From the NCBI GenBank assembly GCA_934140285.1, contig CAKPBI010000008.1, forward strand, positions 1 through 64,000: a DNA stretch of 64,000 nt, written 5' to 3'. This document shows positions 8,533 through 17,167 of this stretch, in pieces. Source of the DNA: an uncultured Bacilli bacterium. GTDB taxonomy: Bacteria > Bacillota_I > Bacilli_A > ML615J-28 > CAG-313. How positions within the stretch are numbered: position 1 is the stretch's first letter; every line of letters starts with the position of its first letter. A program made the position numbers and the translations under genes. The notes beneath the pieces were generated by a model. It had not been told where the DNA came from, did not search any database, and saw only the letters and a list, made by a program, of their open reading frames with translations.

Positions 8533-10044
8533 ATGAAAAAAACGTTTAAAGTATTTAGTTTATTAATAATCCTTACATGCCTTTTTATGGTAAGTTCTTG
8601 TAAAAAAGAAAAAGAACCTGAAAAAGAAAAAGAAGAAAGCAAAGTAAAAATTATTGAAGTATATTCAATAAATGACTTTCATGGCGCCATCAAAGATAAA
8701 GCTGCCATCGTTGGTAAGATGACTAAAGAATACCAAAATCAAAAAGATGTAGGTACCGTTTTAGTTTCGGCGGGTGATATGTTTCAAGGTACTGCTCTTT
8801 CTAATTTAAATCATGGTAAAGATATGATTGACATTATGAATGAGATGAAGTTTGATGCTATGGTTGTGGGTAACCATGAGTTTGACTGGGGACTAGAAGA
8901 AACATTAAAGTATTTTGATGGTGATAAATCTAATGGCGAGGCTAACTTTCCACTGCTTAGTTGTAACATCATCGATAAAAGAACGAATAGTTTACCAACA
9001 AATGTTAAGCCATCTACAGTTGTAGAAAGAAATGGCTTAAAAATTGGCATTATTGGTTATATGGGATATGGACTAGAATATAGTATTGCGACAAAACAAG
9101 TAGAAAATTATGAATTTGTATCCCCTGTTGATAAAGTAAAAGAAGCATCATATAAACTTCATACTATCGATAAAGTTGATATCGTAATCGCTGTTGGTCA
9201 TGATGCTAACACCACAACAAATGAAGATTTATCTGACTTAGATGGTGACTACCGAGTGGATGGTATTGTTAATGGTCATACTCATGTTAAAAGCGTTGGC
9301 TCTAACACAAGAAGTAGTGACCACATGAATGTACCGTACGTTCAAGCCTCATCAAGTGGTAAAGCCATTGGTAAGATTAGATTTAGTTTTGATACCGAAT
9401 CTTCAAAAATTCTAACTGCGAAATCTTCAACCATCGCGGTAAATGATAATGGTAAAGAAGATGAAGTAATCAAAAAAATGGTTGATGACTTAATGGAAGC
9501 AACTAAAGATGTCTTTGAAAGAGTCGTTGGTACTGCTGGACGTACCTTAAATAAGAGTGATGGTGCTGTTTGGGTAGCTACCGTTATGCGACAATACTGT
9601 GAAGAAACTTATGGTGAATGTGATGTAGCATTCATTAATACCGGTGGCGTAAGAGAAGCAGCTTTCCCAATCAATGAAGGCGAAGCCATTACGGTAAACC
9701 GTATCTTTGAAATTAGTCCATTTGATAATACGATTAAAATTGTATCTATCAAAGGTAAAGTCTTAAAAGCCTTAATTCAAAACGATAATACCTTACGCCC
9801 TAGTGGTGATAGTGTTAAAGTAAGTGGAGCAAGTGTATATGTTAATGGCCTAATCATCGATGAAGAAGCAACATATCGTGTTGCGACCGTTGATTTTATC
9901 TTTGACAAAGACACTTACCCATTCAATAAGGGAGAAAACATCAATGAAACTGGAATGATTCTAAGAGATGTGTTAGTTGAATGGTGTGACAAAGCAACTA
10001 GCAATAATAAATTATGTTTTATGGAAGGTAAAGGAAATGAATAA
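8533..10044 (+). CDS. UshA-like 5'-nucleotidase / 2',3'-cyclic phosphodiesterase lipoprotein
   Basis: A 503-residue protein with AGGGGG before the ATG. The signal peptide ends in a lipobox with Cys23 (MVSSC), then a Lys/Glu-rich linker, so it is a lipid-anchored surface protein. The N-terminal metallophosphatase domain (about 42-290) carries the metal-binding series NDFHGA, SAGDMFQG, GNHEFDWG, GHD and NGHTH. The C-terminal 5'-nucleotidase domain (about 320-490) contains INTGGVREA and the substrate-stacking region ISPFDN. Members hydrolyse extracellular nucleotides to nucleosides for salvage. Length fits the family. The stop overlaps the start of the DegV gene by eight bases, so the two are cotranscribed. 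Confidence 0.92.
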   Translation: MKKTFKVFSLLIILTCLFMVSSCKKEKEPEKEKEESKVKIIEVYSINDFHGAIKDKAAIVGKMTKEYQNQKDVGTVLVSAGDMFQGTALSNLNHGKDMIDIMNEMKFDAMVVGNHEFDWGLEETLKYFDGDKSNGEANFPLLSCNIIDKRTNSLPTNVKPSTVVERNGLKIGIIGYMGYGLEYSIATKQVENYEFVSPVDKVKEASYKLHTIDKVDIVIAVGHDANTTTNEDLSDLDGDYRVDGIVNGHTHVKSVGSNTRSSDHMNVPYVQASSSGKAIGKIRFSFDTESSKILTAKSSTIAVNDNGKEDEVIKKMVDDLMEATKDVFERVVGTAGRTLNKSDGAVWVATVMRQYCEETYGECDVAFINTGGVREAAFPINEGEAITVNRIFEISPFDNTIKIVSIKGKVLKALIQNDNTLRPSGDSVKVSGASVYVNGLIIDEEATYRVATVDFIFDKDTYPFNKGENINETGMILRDVLVEWCDKATSNNKLCFMEGKGNE

Positions 10045-10915
10045 CAAAGTTTTAATCGCAAGTGATAGTACTTGTGATCTATCAAAGGAATTACAAGAAA
10101 AATATAACGTCAAAATTCTTCCCCTATACATTACATTTGGTGAAGATAGCTACAAAGATAACGAAGAAATCAATTTAAAAGAACTATACAATCAAGTAAA
10201 AGTAAGAAATGAATTACCAAAAACTGCTGCGATTCCTCCTAAGGATTTCCACAACTTCTTTAAGAAGTATGTAAATGAAGGATACGATATTGTCTTTATT
10301 ACCATTGGATCTGACCTTTCAGCGACTTTCCAAAATGCGAGAATTGCTTCTGAAGATTTTGAAGACCATGTATATTGTGTAGATAGTAAAAACTTATCAA
10401 CCGGGATTGGTCTATTAGTCTTAAAAGCATGTACCTTCCGTGACCAAGGCTTAAGTGCGAAAGAGATTGTGGAAAAAGTGGAAGATATTGTTCCTCACGT
10501 TAAATCACAATTTGTGGTTGAAACCTTAGAGTACCTTCATAAAGGTGGAAGATGCTCAGGAACTGTTCGTTTCTTAGGCTCCCTTTTAAGTATTAAACCA
10601 ATGATCGTTGTTCGTGAAGGTAAAATGACGGTTGGTAAAAAGTTCTTTGGCTCAATGAAAAAAGCTGTAACTGGTATGACTAAACTATTCTTAAGTGATC
10701 TTCAACACTTAGATCCGGAGTTTGTTTTCATTACTCATACTTTTGCTTTTGATAAAGCAAACTTAATCAGAGAATTAATCAAAGATGTAAAAGTAGAAAA
10801 TCTATATGAGACTATAGCCGGATGCGTTATCGGATCTCACTGTGGTACCGGTACCATTGGTATTTTATACATCTTAAAAGACCAAGAAGTAAAAAAAGAA
10901 GAAATTGTTGAATAA
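10037..10915 (+). CDS. DegV family fatty-acid-binding protein (FakB-like)
   Basis: A 292-residue protein starting at ATG 10037, with AAAGGAA just upstream inside the nucleotidase gene. The frame extends further upstream only as overlap. Motifs: ASDSTCDLS at the N-terminus, IGSDLSATFQNARIA near 90, the KGGRCSGTVRFLGSLLSIKP segment near 170, and GSHCGTGTIGI near the C-terminus. DegV/FakB proteins hold a fatty acid and present it to the kinase FakA for phosphorylation, feeding exogenous fatty acids into phospholipids. No fakA is in the window. Coupling to a surface nucleotidase may be only operon economy. Confidence 0.9.
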   Translation: MNNKVLIASDSTCDLSKELQEKYNVKILPLYITFGEDSYKDNEEINLKELYNQVKVRNELPKTAAIPPKDFHNFFKKYVNEGYDIVFITIGSDLSATFQNARIASEDFEDHVYCVDSKNLSTGIGLLVLKACTFRDQGLSAKEIVEKVEDIVPHVKSQFVVETLEYLHKGGRCSGTVRFLGSLLSIKPMIVVREGKMTVGKKFFGSMKKAVTGMTKLFLSDLQHLDPEFVFITHTFAFDKANLIRELIKDVKVENLYETIAGCVIGSHCGTGTIGILYILKDQEVKKEEIVE

Positions 10916-10931
10916 CAAAGTTGAATAACAA

Positions 10932-10970
10932 AAAAGGCTTCATTGCTAAAAAGTAATGGAGCTTTTATCT
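10932..10970 (+). terminator. Probable terminator after the DegV gene
   Basis: AAAAGGCTTCATT (10932-10944) can pair with AATGGAGCTTTT (10955-10966) with one bulge and one mismatch, followed by a short T-rich tail. It is weaker than the other terminators here, so read-through into the U32 gene is plausible. Confidence 0.6.
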
Positions 10971-10997
10971 TAACTTTATAGATAAGGAGGAAAAAAT

Positions 10998-13178
10998 ATG
11001 GAATTACTTGCACCAGCAGGTAACATGGAAACCTTGATTGCGGCCATCCATGCCGGATGTGATGCGGTATATATCAGTGGTAAAAACTTTGGAGCGAGAA
11101 AAAGCGCCCAAAACTTCACCAATGAAGAACTAAAAGAAGCTGTAGAATACGCTCACCTTAGACATGTTAAAATCTATGTTACCGTTAATACCTTAATATA
11201 TGATGAAGAATTTAGTGAATTATCACCATATCTTCAGTTTTTAGAAGAAATTAAAGTTGATGCTCTTATTGTTCAAGATTTAGGGGTTATCCATTTTATT
11301 AGAACTAACTTTCCCAACCTTATCGTTCATGCTTCTACTCAGCTAAACATTAATTCAGTAAGTGGGGCCCTCCTTTTAAAGAAAATGGGGGTAAAAAGAG
11401 TAGTTCTTGCTCGAGAAACTCCTATTGACATAGTTAAACAAATCGTTGATACCGGGATTGAAGTAGAAGTTTTCATCCATGGAGCCTTATGTTTTGCTTA
11501 TTCTGGTCAATGCTTGATGAGTTATGCGATTGGTAAAAGAAGTGGTAACCGCGGTGAGTGTGCCCAACCATGTCGAAAGAAATATCGACTTATTGAAAAT
11601 GGCAAATACCTAACGCCATATCTTTCCCTTCTTTCCATGAAAGACTTAAATACCCTTGATTATTTAGATCAACTAAAGGAAATAGGAGTTGAATCTTTAA
11701 AAATTGAAGGAAGAATGAAATCTCCGGCTTATGTTATGAGTGTAGTTAGGGCTTACTATAATAAACTACACCAAATCTCCGATGATAAAATGATGGATAA
11801 TCTTTTAGTTAGTTTTAATCGTGAATTTACCAAAGGTTATATGTTTAACGAAAATAATGCTTTACTAACAAACATTAGTAGTGTTAATCATCAAGGATTA
11901 TACATTGGTAAAGTAACCAAAGTAACAAATGAGGGAATAACCTTAAATTTAGTTAAACCTTTAGTAATAAACGATGCCATCCGTATTAAAGGAAAAAAAG
12001 AAGTTGGTTTTTATGTTACCAACCTAAAACAAGATAGTAATAATTACTTTATTAAAGGAAACTTTAAAGTAGCAGTCAATGATTTAGTTTATAAAACAGT
12101 CGATAATGCATTACTAGTAAATGCGAAAACCCAAGAAGAAAACGAAAACCAAATTATTAATCTATCAGCTACTCTTTTCGCATCCTTGCATAAACCTCTT
12201 ACTTTAATTGTTAAGTATAATGATTTAGTAATTAAAGAAACTTTAGATGTATTAGATGAAAAAGCAGACAAGCCTTTAGATATCGAAAGAATCAAAACCC
12301 AACTTAAAAAAATTGGTAATCCGTTATTTCAGTTTACTAATCTTGAAACTAACTATGATAATATGGCTTTCATTAAAGTTAGTATGATTAATGAAATCAG
12401 GAGAAGAGCCATTGAAAAGTTAAAACAAACCATTTTAGATAACTATCAACTAACAAAAAATGATGACTATCCATATCAAGATGTAAAAAGAAAGAACCAA
12501 AAAGGCTATGATTCAATTAAGATTGATATTGTTTTAACAAAAAAATCCCAATTATCCTTTGTTAAAGACCTTCCTTTTAATAAGGTTTATACTTTATTTA
12601 AGAGTGAATATGAACCATATTATTTTCACTTTAACCGTAATTTTGATTCAAATGCTGGTTTAATCCATAATTTAGGCGACTTAAATCAAGGAATGTCACT
12701 TTCCCCAAGTTTTAATGTCTTAAATAGTGAAACCATTAAACTACTTGATAATTTTTCATTAGATACTATTTATTTATCACATGAATTATCAATTGATGAG
12801 CAAATGAAGTTATCAAGAAAAACTAAATCACCAAATATTGGCGTTTTCCTTTATGGAAGAATGGAATTAATGTCTACTGCTCATTGTTTTATTAATAAGG
12901 TAAGAAAAATGAAAAATCTTCACTGTACATTATGTGAAAAAAATGACTATTATATAGAAGATGAATATCATAACTTAATGTATGTTGTTTCAAGATGTAA
13001 TCAAACAAGACCTGAAACCATCATTTATAATTATAAAATAACTGATAATTTTAGTTTTATAAATAATTATTTAGGAAATAATATAAAGAGATTTTTAATT
13101 GTTTTAACTGATGAAAATGAAGCAATGTTAAACAAATTAAAAAAGAAAATTAAAGAGGTGATGGATCTTGACCGATGA
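10998..13178 (+). CDS. Peptidase U32 family protein (RlhA/YrrO-like)
   Basis: A 726-residue protein with a strong AAGGAGG before the ATG. The N-terminal U32 barrel starts with MELLAPAGNMETLIAAIHAG and holds the family signature region EVFIHGALCFAYSGQCLMS (about 155-172), followed by GNRGECAQPCRKKY. These cysteines are the ones proposed to hold an iron-sulfur cluster. The long C-terminal half (about 330-726) matches in position the accessory domain of the long RlhA-type members and contains a further Cys group (HCTLCEKNDYY). E. coli RlhA of this family hydroxylates 23S rRNA C2501; other members hydroxylate tRNA uridine-34. Which applies here cannot be told. It overlaps the next gene by 11 bases. 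Confidence 0.88.
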   Translation: MELLAPAGNMETLIAAIHAGCDAVYISGKNFGARKSAQNFTNEELKEAVEYAHLRHVKIYVTVNTLIYDEEFSELSPYLQFLEEIKVDALIVQDLGVIHFIRTNFPNLIVHASTQLNINSVSGALLLKKMGVKRVVLARETPIDIVKQIVDTGIEVEVFIHGALCFAYSGQCLMSYAIGKRSGNRGECAQPCRKKYRLIENGKYLTPYLSLLSMKDLNTLDYLDQLKEIGVESLKIEGRMKSPAYVMSVVRAYYNKLHQISDDKMMDNLLVSFNREFTKGYMFNENNALLTNISSVNHQGLYIGKVTKVTNEGITLNLVKPLVINDAIRIKGKKEVGFYVTNLKQDSNNYFIKGNFKVAVNDLVYKTVDNALLVNAKTQEENENQIINLSATLFASLHKPLTLIVKYNDLVIKETLDVLDEKADKPLDIERIKTQLKKIGNPLFQFTNLETNYDNMAFIKVSMINEIRRRAIEKLKQTILDNYQLTKNDDYPYQDVKRKNQKGYDSIKIDIVLTKKSQLSFVKDLPFNKVYTLFKSEYEPYYFHFNRNFDSNAGLIHNLGDLNQGMSLSPSFNVLNSETIKLLDNFSLDTIYLSHELSIDEQMKLSRKTKSPNIGVFLYGRMELMSTAHCFINKVRKMKNLHCTLCEKNDYYIEDEYHNLMYVVSRCNQTRPETIIYNYKITDNFSFINNYLGNNIKRFLIVLTDENEAMLNKLKKKIKEVMDLDR

Positions 13179-14592
13179 TAAGAAAACCTATTTATTATTA
13201 AAATCACCTAATTTATATCAAGCCATCTTACTAATGGCTCTTCCTATTATGCTTAGTAACATCTTAAAGTCAGTTCATGACATTGTTGATATGTATTTTG
13301 TTGGTAACCTAGCGATTGACCCTATGCAAGTAGAAGCTATGGTTTCCGCAATCACCGTTACTAACCCCATAATCCAGATCTTTCAAGCGCTTGCGACTGG
13401 ACTAATGATTGCAGGTAGTGCCTTAATGAGTCAATATCTTGGGGCTAACAAAGAAAAAGAAGCCAAAACCGTTAATGCTCAACTTTTAATTATGTGTACT
13501 ATCTTTGGCATCGTCTTTAACATTCTATTATTCTTTTTGACTACCCCAATTTTAAAACTAATGGGGGCAGCTTCCAAACCTGATGTCTTTATGTATGCGA
13601 AAGAATATGTCATGATTAGATCTTTTGAAATGACCGGATTATTTATTTTCTTTGCTTACCAAGCTACCAGACAAGCAACAGGAGATACGGTTACTCCCGT
13701 AATCTTAAATATTGTTTCCATCCTTTTAAATATTATTTTAACGGCTATTATGGTAAGAAAATATTATTTAGTTGGTGCAGCCTATGCAACGGTAATTGCC
13801 AATCTAATTATTATACCGGTATGTTTTATCCTTTATTTTAAGACTAAAGCTACAAGTATTAAACTTGAATTTAAAGATTTAAAACCAAACTTTAAATATA
13901 TGAAACAAACTTTCATCCTCGGAGTTCCTGCCGCAATCTCTCAAGCCTTTACTTCCGTTGGCTTTTTAATCATCAACAGTATAATCTTAAGCTTTGAAGG
14001 TTACTTAATCACGGCGATTGGAGTCGGAAACCGGATTAACTCCATCTTGTTATTCCCAACCATGGCTGTAGGAAGTGTTCTTGCGACATTCGTTGGCCAA
14101 AATATTGGAGCAAGCAATGTTACAAGAGCGAGAGCCTCCGTTAAAGCTTCTGTCTTCATTTCCTTAATCATCTCAATTGTGGGGGGAGTTAGTTTGATGT
14201 TTTTAAGAAAAGACCTTGCTTCGATCTTTATTATTAACAATGAACTAGCGTTAGATGCTTGTGTTGACTATCTATATTTTTTACTCTTAGGACTTCCCCT
14301 TATGGGAATCTTCCAAGTCTTAATTGGAGCCTTCCAAGGGGCTGCTCGTACCGACTTTAGTTTGATTTTGTCATCACTTAGACTTTGGGTTTTAAGAATT
14401 CCTGTTATCATGCTTTATATGAAAGTATTTAATGTTGGTGAAAAAAGCATTTTCTATGCGATGATTATCAGCAATGTTGGTGCGGTAATCATCGGTACCT
14501 TCATGTATACTTTTATTGACTTTAAACCACGATTTACAAAAATGAAACAAAAAATGTTAAAACAAATAGAAAAAGAAGTAGTAGGTAATTAA
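13168..14592 (+). CDS. MATE family efflux transporter
   Basis: A 474-residue integral membrane protein. The start is TTG 13168, chosen because AGAGGTGATGG lies at the right distance and the codons read MTDDKKTYLLLKSPN, a normal MATE N-terminus. It overlaps the U32 gene by 11 bases. About twelve transmembrane segments form two homologous halves, with ALPIMLSNILKSVHDIVDMY in TM1 and AFQGAARTDFSLI in the C-terminal half. MATE pumps export cationic drugs or metabolites in exchange for Na+ or H+. It serves as the intact reference showing what the truncated MATE at 5323-5982 has lost. Substrate unknown. Confidence 0.92.
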   Translation: MTDDKKTYLLLKSPNLYQAILLMALPIMLSNILKSVHDIVDMYFVGNLAIDPMQVEAMVSAITVTNPIIQIFQALATGLMIAGSALMSQYLGANKEKEAKTVNAQLLIMCTIFGIVFNILLFFLTTPILKLMGAASKPDVFMYAKEYVMIRSFEMTGLFIFFAYQATRQATGDTVTPVILNIVSILLNIILTAIMVRKYYLVGAAYATVIANLIIIPVCFILYFKTKATSIKLEFKDLKPNFKYMKQTFILGVPAAISQAFTSVGFLIINSIILSFEGYLITAIGVGNRINSILLFPTMAVGSVLATFVGQNIGASNVTRARASVKASVFISLIISIVGGVSLMFLRKDLASIFIINNELALDACVDYLYFLLLGLPLMGIFQVLIGAFQGAARTDFSLILSSLRLWVLRIPVIMLYMKVFNVGEKSIFYAMIISNVGAVIIGTFMYTFIDFKPRFTKMKQKMLKQIEKEVVGN

Positions 14593-14594
14593 AT

Positions 14595-15152
14595 ATGAAT
14601 GAAATTATAAGTAAATATCGTAATCACATAGTTTTATATGAACCAGAAATCCCCCAAAATACCGGTAATATCATGAGGACATGTGCTGGCACGGATACCC
14701 TTTTACATCTAATTAAACCCCTTGGCTTTAAACTAGATGATAAACACATGATCAGAGCTGCCGTAAACTACATTCCAAACGTTCACTTCATGGTTTACGA
14801 AAATTGGGAAGACTTCTTAAATAAAAACCAAAGTGAAAATGGCGAAAAAGTAAAGATGTATTTCTTTACTAGATACGGCATGAAAACTCCTCATGAACTA
14901 AAACTAAATGAAGAAAACACGAGATATTATTTCATCATTGGTAAAGAATCAACGGGAATTCCTAAGTTAATTCTTCGTGAACACTTAGATGATTGTATCA
15001 GACTTCCAATTAATGATAAAATAAGATCACTAAATGTAAGTAATGTTGCGGCTGTCGCTATCTTTGAAGCTTTAAGACAACAAGATTACAACGACTTATC
15101 AAGATATGAACCAGAAACCTTAAAAGGGAAAGATTGGCTCTTAAAAGATTAA
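14595..15152 (+). CDS. trmL: tRNA (cytidine/uridine-34 2'-O)-methyltransferase TrmL
   Basis: A 185-residue SPOUT methyltransferase, three bases after the MATE stop. Typical TrmL motifs are present: IVLYEPEIPQNTGNIMRTC at the N-terminus, GKESTGIPKLIL in the middle and IRSLNVSNVAAVAIFEALRQ forming the C-terminal knot that binds SAM. It methylates the 2'-OH of the wobble nucleotide of tRNA-Leu isoacceptors in E. coli. Length is slightly above the usual ~155 because of a longer loop (about 75-95) and C-terminal tail. It is probably the last major gene of the U32-MATE-TrmL operon. Confidence 0.93.
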   Translation: MNEIISKYRNHIVLYEPEIPQNTGNIMRTCAGTDTLLHLIKPLGFKLDDKHMIRAAVNYIPNVHFMVYENWEDFLNKNQSENGEKVKMYFFTRYGMKTPHELKLNEENTRYYFIIGKESTGIPKLILREHLDDCIRLPINDKIRSLNVSNVAAVAIFEALRQQDYNDLSRYEPETLKGKDWLLKD

Positions 15153-15194
15153 ATAATTTAATCGTATTTTCACATAATATTAAAGGGTGAAATA

Positions 15195-15347
15195 ATGAAA
15201 AAAAAGAAACAAAAAAATTATGAGATGAAAGACTTAAAGCCAAGATATATGAGAAACTATCTATACCCGAAAGTTTCTGTTGCATCTCATGAGGAATATG
15301 AATCTGAGTATTTTTATCGTGATCCCGAAATGTTTCGAACAAACTAG
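15195..15347 (+). CDS. Small 50-residue protein, uncharacterised
   Basis: ATG 15195 follows AAAGGGTGA at a good distance, and a strong terminator stands directly after the stop, so this short frame looks like a genuine end-of-operon gene. The product is basic at the N-terminus (MKKKKQKNYEMKDLKPRYM) and ends with acidic and aromatic residues (SEYFYRDPEMFRTN). It has no transmembrane segment and I recognise no family. Confidence 0.6.
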   Translation: MKKKKQKNYEMKDLKPRYMRNYLYPKVSVASHEEYESEYFYRDPEMFRTN

Positions 15348-15352
15348 GAAAG

Positions 15353-15378
15353 ATGATGGTTAATTCCATCATTTTTTT
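15353..15378 (+). terminator. Rho-independent terminator
   Basis: ATGATGG (15353-15359) and CCATCAT (15366-15372) form a seven-pair stem followed by a run of T. It closes the trmL operon. Confidence 0.85.
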
Positions 15379-15427
15379 CTGTATAATATAAGGAAAGAAA
15401 AAATATTAAATATAGCCAATTTACAGA

Positions 15428-15456
15428 TTGACGTATGATTTTATGTATGTTATAAT
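15428..15456 (+). promoter_or_regulatory. Near-consensus sigma-A promoter
   Basis: TTGACG (15428-15433), a 17-base spacer and TATAAT (15451-15456). It is one of the best promoters in the window and drives the orphan antitoxin gene. Confidence 0.85.
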
Positions 15457-15486
15457 TAAGTAAATAAAAAGAAATGAGGTATGATG

Positions 15487-15744
15487 ATGACTTATAATGT
15501 TAATATTACAAATGCTAGAAAAGATCTTTATAAATTAACTGACATGGTTATTGATAATGATGTTGTTGTTAATATCACAACAAAACATGGTAATGCAGTT
15601 TTAATTAGTGCAGATGAATATAATTCCTTACTTGAAACATTATATTTATCAGAAAATGCTGAATACAAGAAAACTTTAATCGCAGGAAAAGAAGAAAAAA
15701 TTGAAGATTTAATTGATACGGAAATCGCAAAGTCCAATAATTAG
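15487..15744 (+). CDS. YefM/Phd-type antitoxin, no partner toxin
   Basis: An 85-residue protein. Three ATGs stand in a row (15481, 15484, 15487). The ribosome binding site GAGG ends at 15479, so the third is best spaced. The N-terminus (YNVNITNARKDLYKL) and the ISADEYNSLLETLYL segment near 40-60 match the Phd/YefM fold, which binds the operator DNA and neutralises a RelE/YoeB-type ribosome-dependent nuclease with its C-terminal tail. No toxin gene follows. A terminator stands within 15 bases of the stop, so the gene is solitary. It may be a remnant, an antidote against incoming toxins, or a regulator in its own right. Confidence 0.85.
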   Translation: MTYNVNITNARKDLYKLTDMVIDNDVVVNITTKHGNAVLISADEYNSLLETLYLSENAEYKKTLIAGKEEKIEDLIDTEIAKSNN

Positions 15745-15756
15745 GAAAAAAGTTCT

Positions 15757-15796
15757 AGAAATAACTGAAACTTACAGTTATTTCTATTATTTTTTA
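15757..15796 (+). terminator. Rho-independent terminator after the antitoxin gene
   Basis: AGAAATAACTG (15757-15767) and CAGTTATTTCT (15775-15785) make a perfect 11-pair stem, followed by a T-rich tail. Confidence 0.85.
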
Positions 15797-15907
15797 TGTT
15801 GATACAAAACGATTGATATATGTTAATAAAAATTTCTTTTTGTTTTTATAAATGTAGTAATGATTAAAAACTTAACATTTAGTTAATATATGGTTAACTA
15901 TGGGTAT

Positions 15908-15936
15908 GTTGTAAAAATGTTCTTTTGATGATATAA
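15908..15936 (+). promoter_or_regulatory. Sigma-A promoter of the XRE regulator gene
   Basis: TTGTAA (15908-15913), a 17-base spacer and TATAAT (15931-15936). Confidence 0.75.
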
Positions 15937-15940
15937 TATT

Positions 15941-15954
15941 ATTGTAAATTTACA
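15941..15954. promoter_or_regulatory. Palindromic operator candidate TTGTAAATTTACAA
   Basis: A perfect 14-base palindrome directly downstream of the -10 box, covering the expected transcription start. Its half-site TTGTAA also appears as the -35 box. The position fits autorepression by the XRE regulator encoded downstream. Confidence 0.5.
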
Positions 15955-16016
15955 AAGTAATTAAGATCGATATTACAAACTCTATAAAACAAAAATTTTT
16001 AGAAAGGAATGTATTT

Positions 16017-16919
16017 ATGAACATTAAAATTTCAGAAAACATCAAAAGATTAAGAAGAGAAAAAAGAATTACACAAGAAGAATTAGCGTTAATTTTTAAT
16101 GTAACACCTGCTGCTGTTAGTAAATGGGAAAATAATGAAACATACCCTGATATAACATTACTTTTTCCGTTATCACATTTCTTTGGGGTAACGATAGATG
16201 AGCTAATGGGTTATGACTATATGCTTGTTGAAGAAGAAATAAAGAAAGCTAAAGAAGAAATTCATAATGCTTGGTATGTTGATAATGATTGGGATAAAGC
16301 TAAGGAATTAGTTGTTGCTGCAAGATTAAACTATCCTAATGATTATGAAATAATGGTACAATATTTGTTTTTTGTAACAGGAGGGGAAGCTGATAATGAT
16401 ATAAATGCGCTTATCCAAAATGAAAAAGAAATTGTTAAAGTGTGTGATCTAATTCTTGAAGGATGTAATGTTGAAAATTATAGACTTGAGGCTATTACAT
16501 ATAAAGCAAAAGTATTATTTGCTAAAGGTAATGAATTAGGAGCCTTAGAATTATTAAATAACTTCCCATCATTTTATCATGCTAGTGGACAAAGAATAGA
16601 ACAACTGTACAAAAAGGGTACTACAAAATTCTATAATCAATTAACAATAAACTTAAATGAACTTGCTATATTTGTTGGTAATAAATTAGGAAAATATATT
16701 TCATATGATGAAAAATTATCAAATACCGAAAAAATAGTAAAAATGAAAAAATTAATTGAATTATATAATCTAATTTGTTTTGATGAAGATTATGATGTGC
16801 TAATAAAGGTTATTATTACTGCAATTAATGAAATAATTCATAGAAGTAAACAGATAGGCTTTAATAAACAAGAACTTGAAGATTTAAAAGGTGCCTATAA
16901 TAATATTAAGAGCAAATAG
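16017..16919 (+). CDS. XRE-family regulator with C-terminal helical-repeat domain
   Basis: A 300-residue protein with AGAAAGGAAT before the ATG. Residues 4-62 form a classic XRE helix-turn-helix (SENIKRLRREKRITQEELA, then VTPAAVSKWENNETYPD). The rest, about 75-295, is helical and resembles TPR-like sensing domains of Firmicutes regulators, with no membrane segment. Such proteins are usually local regulators responding to a peptide or metabolite. The long leader and the palindrome at 15941-15954 suggest autoregulation. No obvious target operon lies next to it; it stands alone between two terminators. Confidence 0.88.
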   Translation: MNIKISENIKRLRREKRITQEELALIFNVTPAAVSKWENNETYPDITLLFPLSHFFGVTIDELMGYDYMLVEEEIKKAKEEIHNAWYVDNDWDKAKELVVAARLNYPNDYEIMVQYLFFVTGGEADNDINALIQNEKEIVKVCDLILEGCNVENYRLEAITYKAKVLFAKGNELGALELLNNFPSFYHASGQRIEQLYKKGTTKFYNQLTINLNELAIFVGNKLGKYISYDEKLSNTEKIVKMKKLIELYNLICFDEDYDVLIKVIITAINEIIHRSKQIGFNKQELEDLKGAYNNIKSK

Positions 16920-17078
16920 ATTAGTTGTTGAACTAATAATTATCAAAATTCATAAAACTATTTAATTGATGAAAAGGTTATTGAAAAATTAACATCTTTT
17001 ATTTTATTAATTATGTTCATTTTAAGCTTTTCTTATAGTAATACTGCAATATTATTATAGAAAAAAATGAATTTAAAG

Positions 17079-17117
17079 AAAGTGCTTAGTATTTTTAGTT
17101 ACTAAGCACTTTTTTAC
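17079..17117 (+). terminator. Rho-independent terminator
   Basis: AGTGCTTAGTA (17081-17091) and TACTAAGCACT (17100-17110) form a perfect 11-pair stem with an eight-base loop and a T run. It separates the XRE gene from the kinase gene. Confidence 0.9.
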
Positions 17118-17167
17118 TCACCATTTTCCTATTTTAGGCATATACATAACATATAAGGAGTGGTTAT

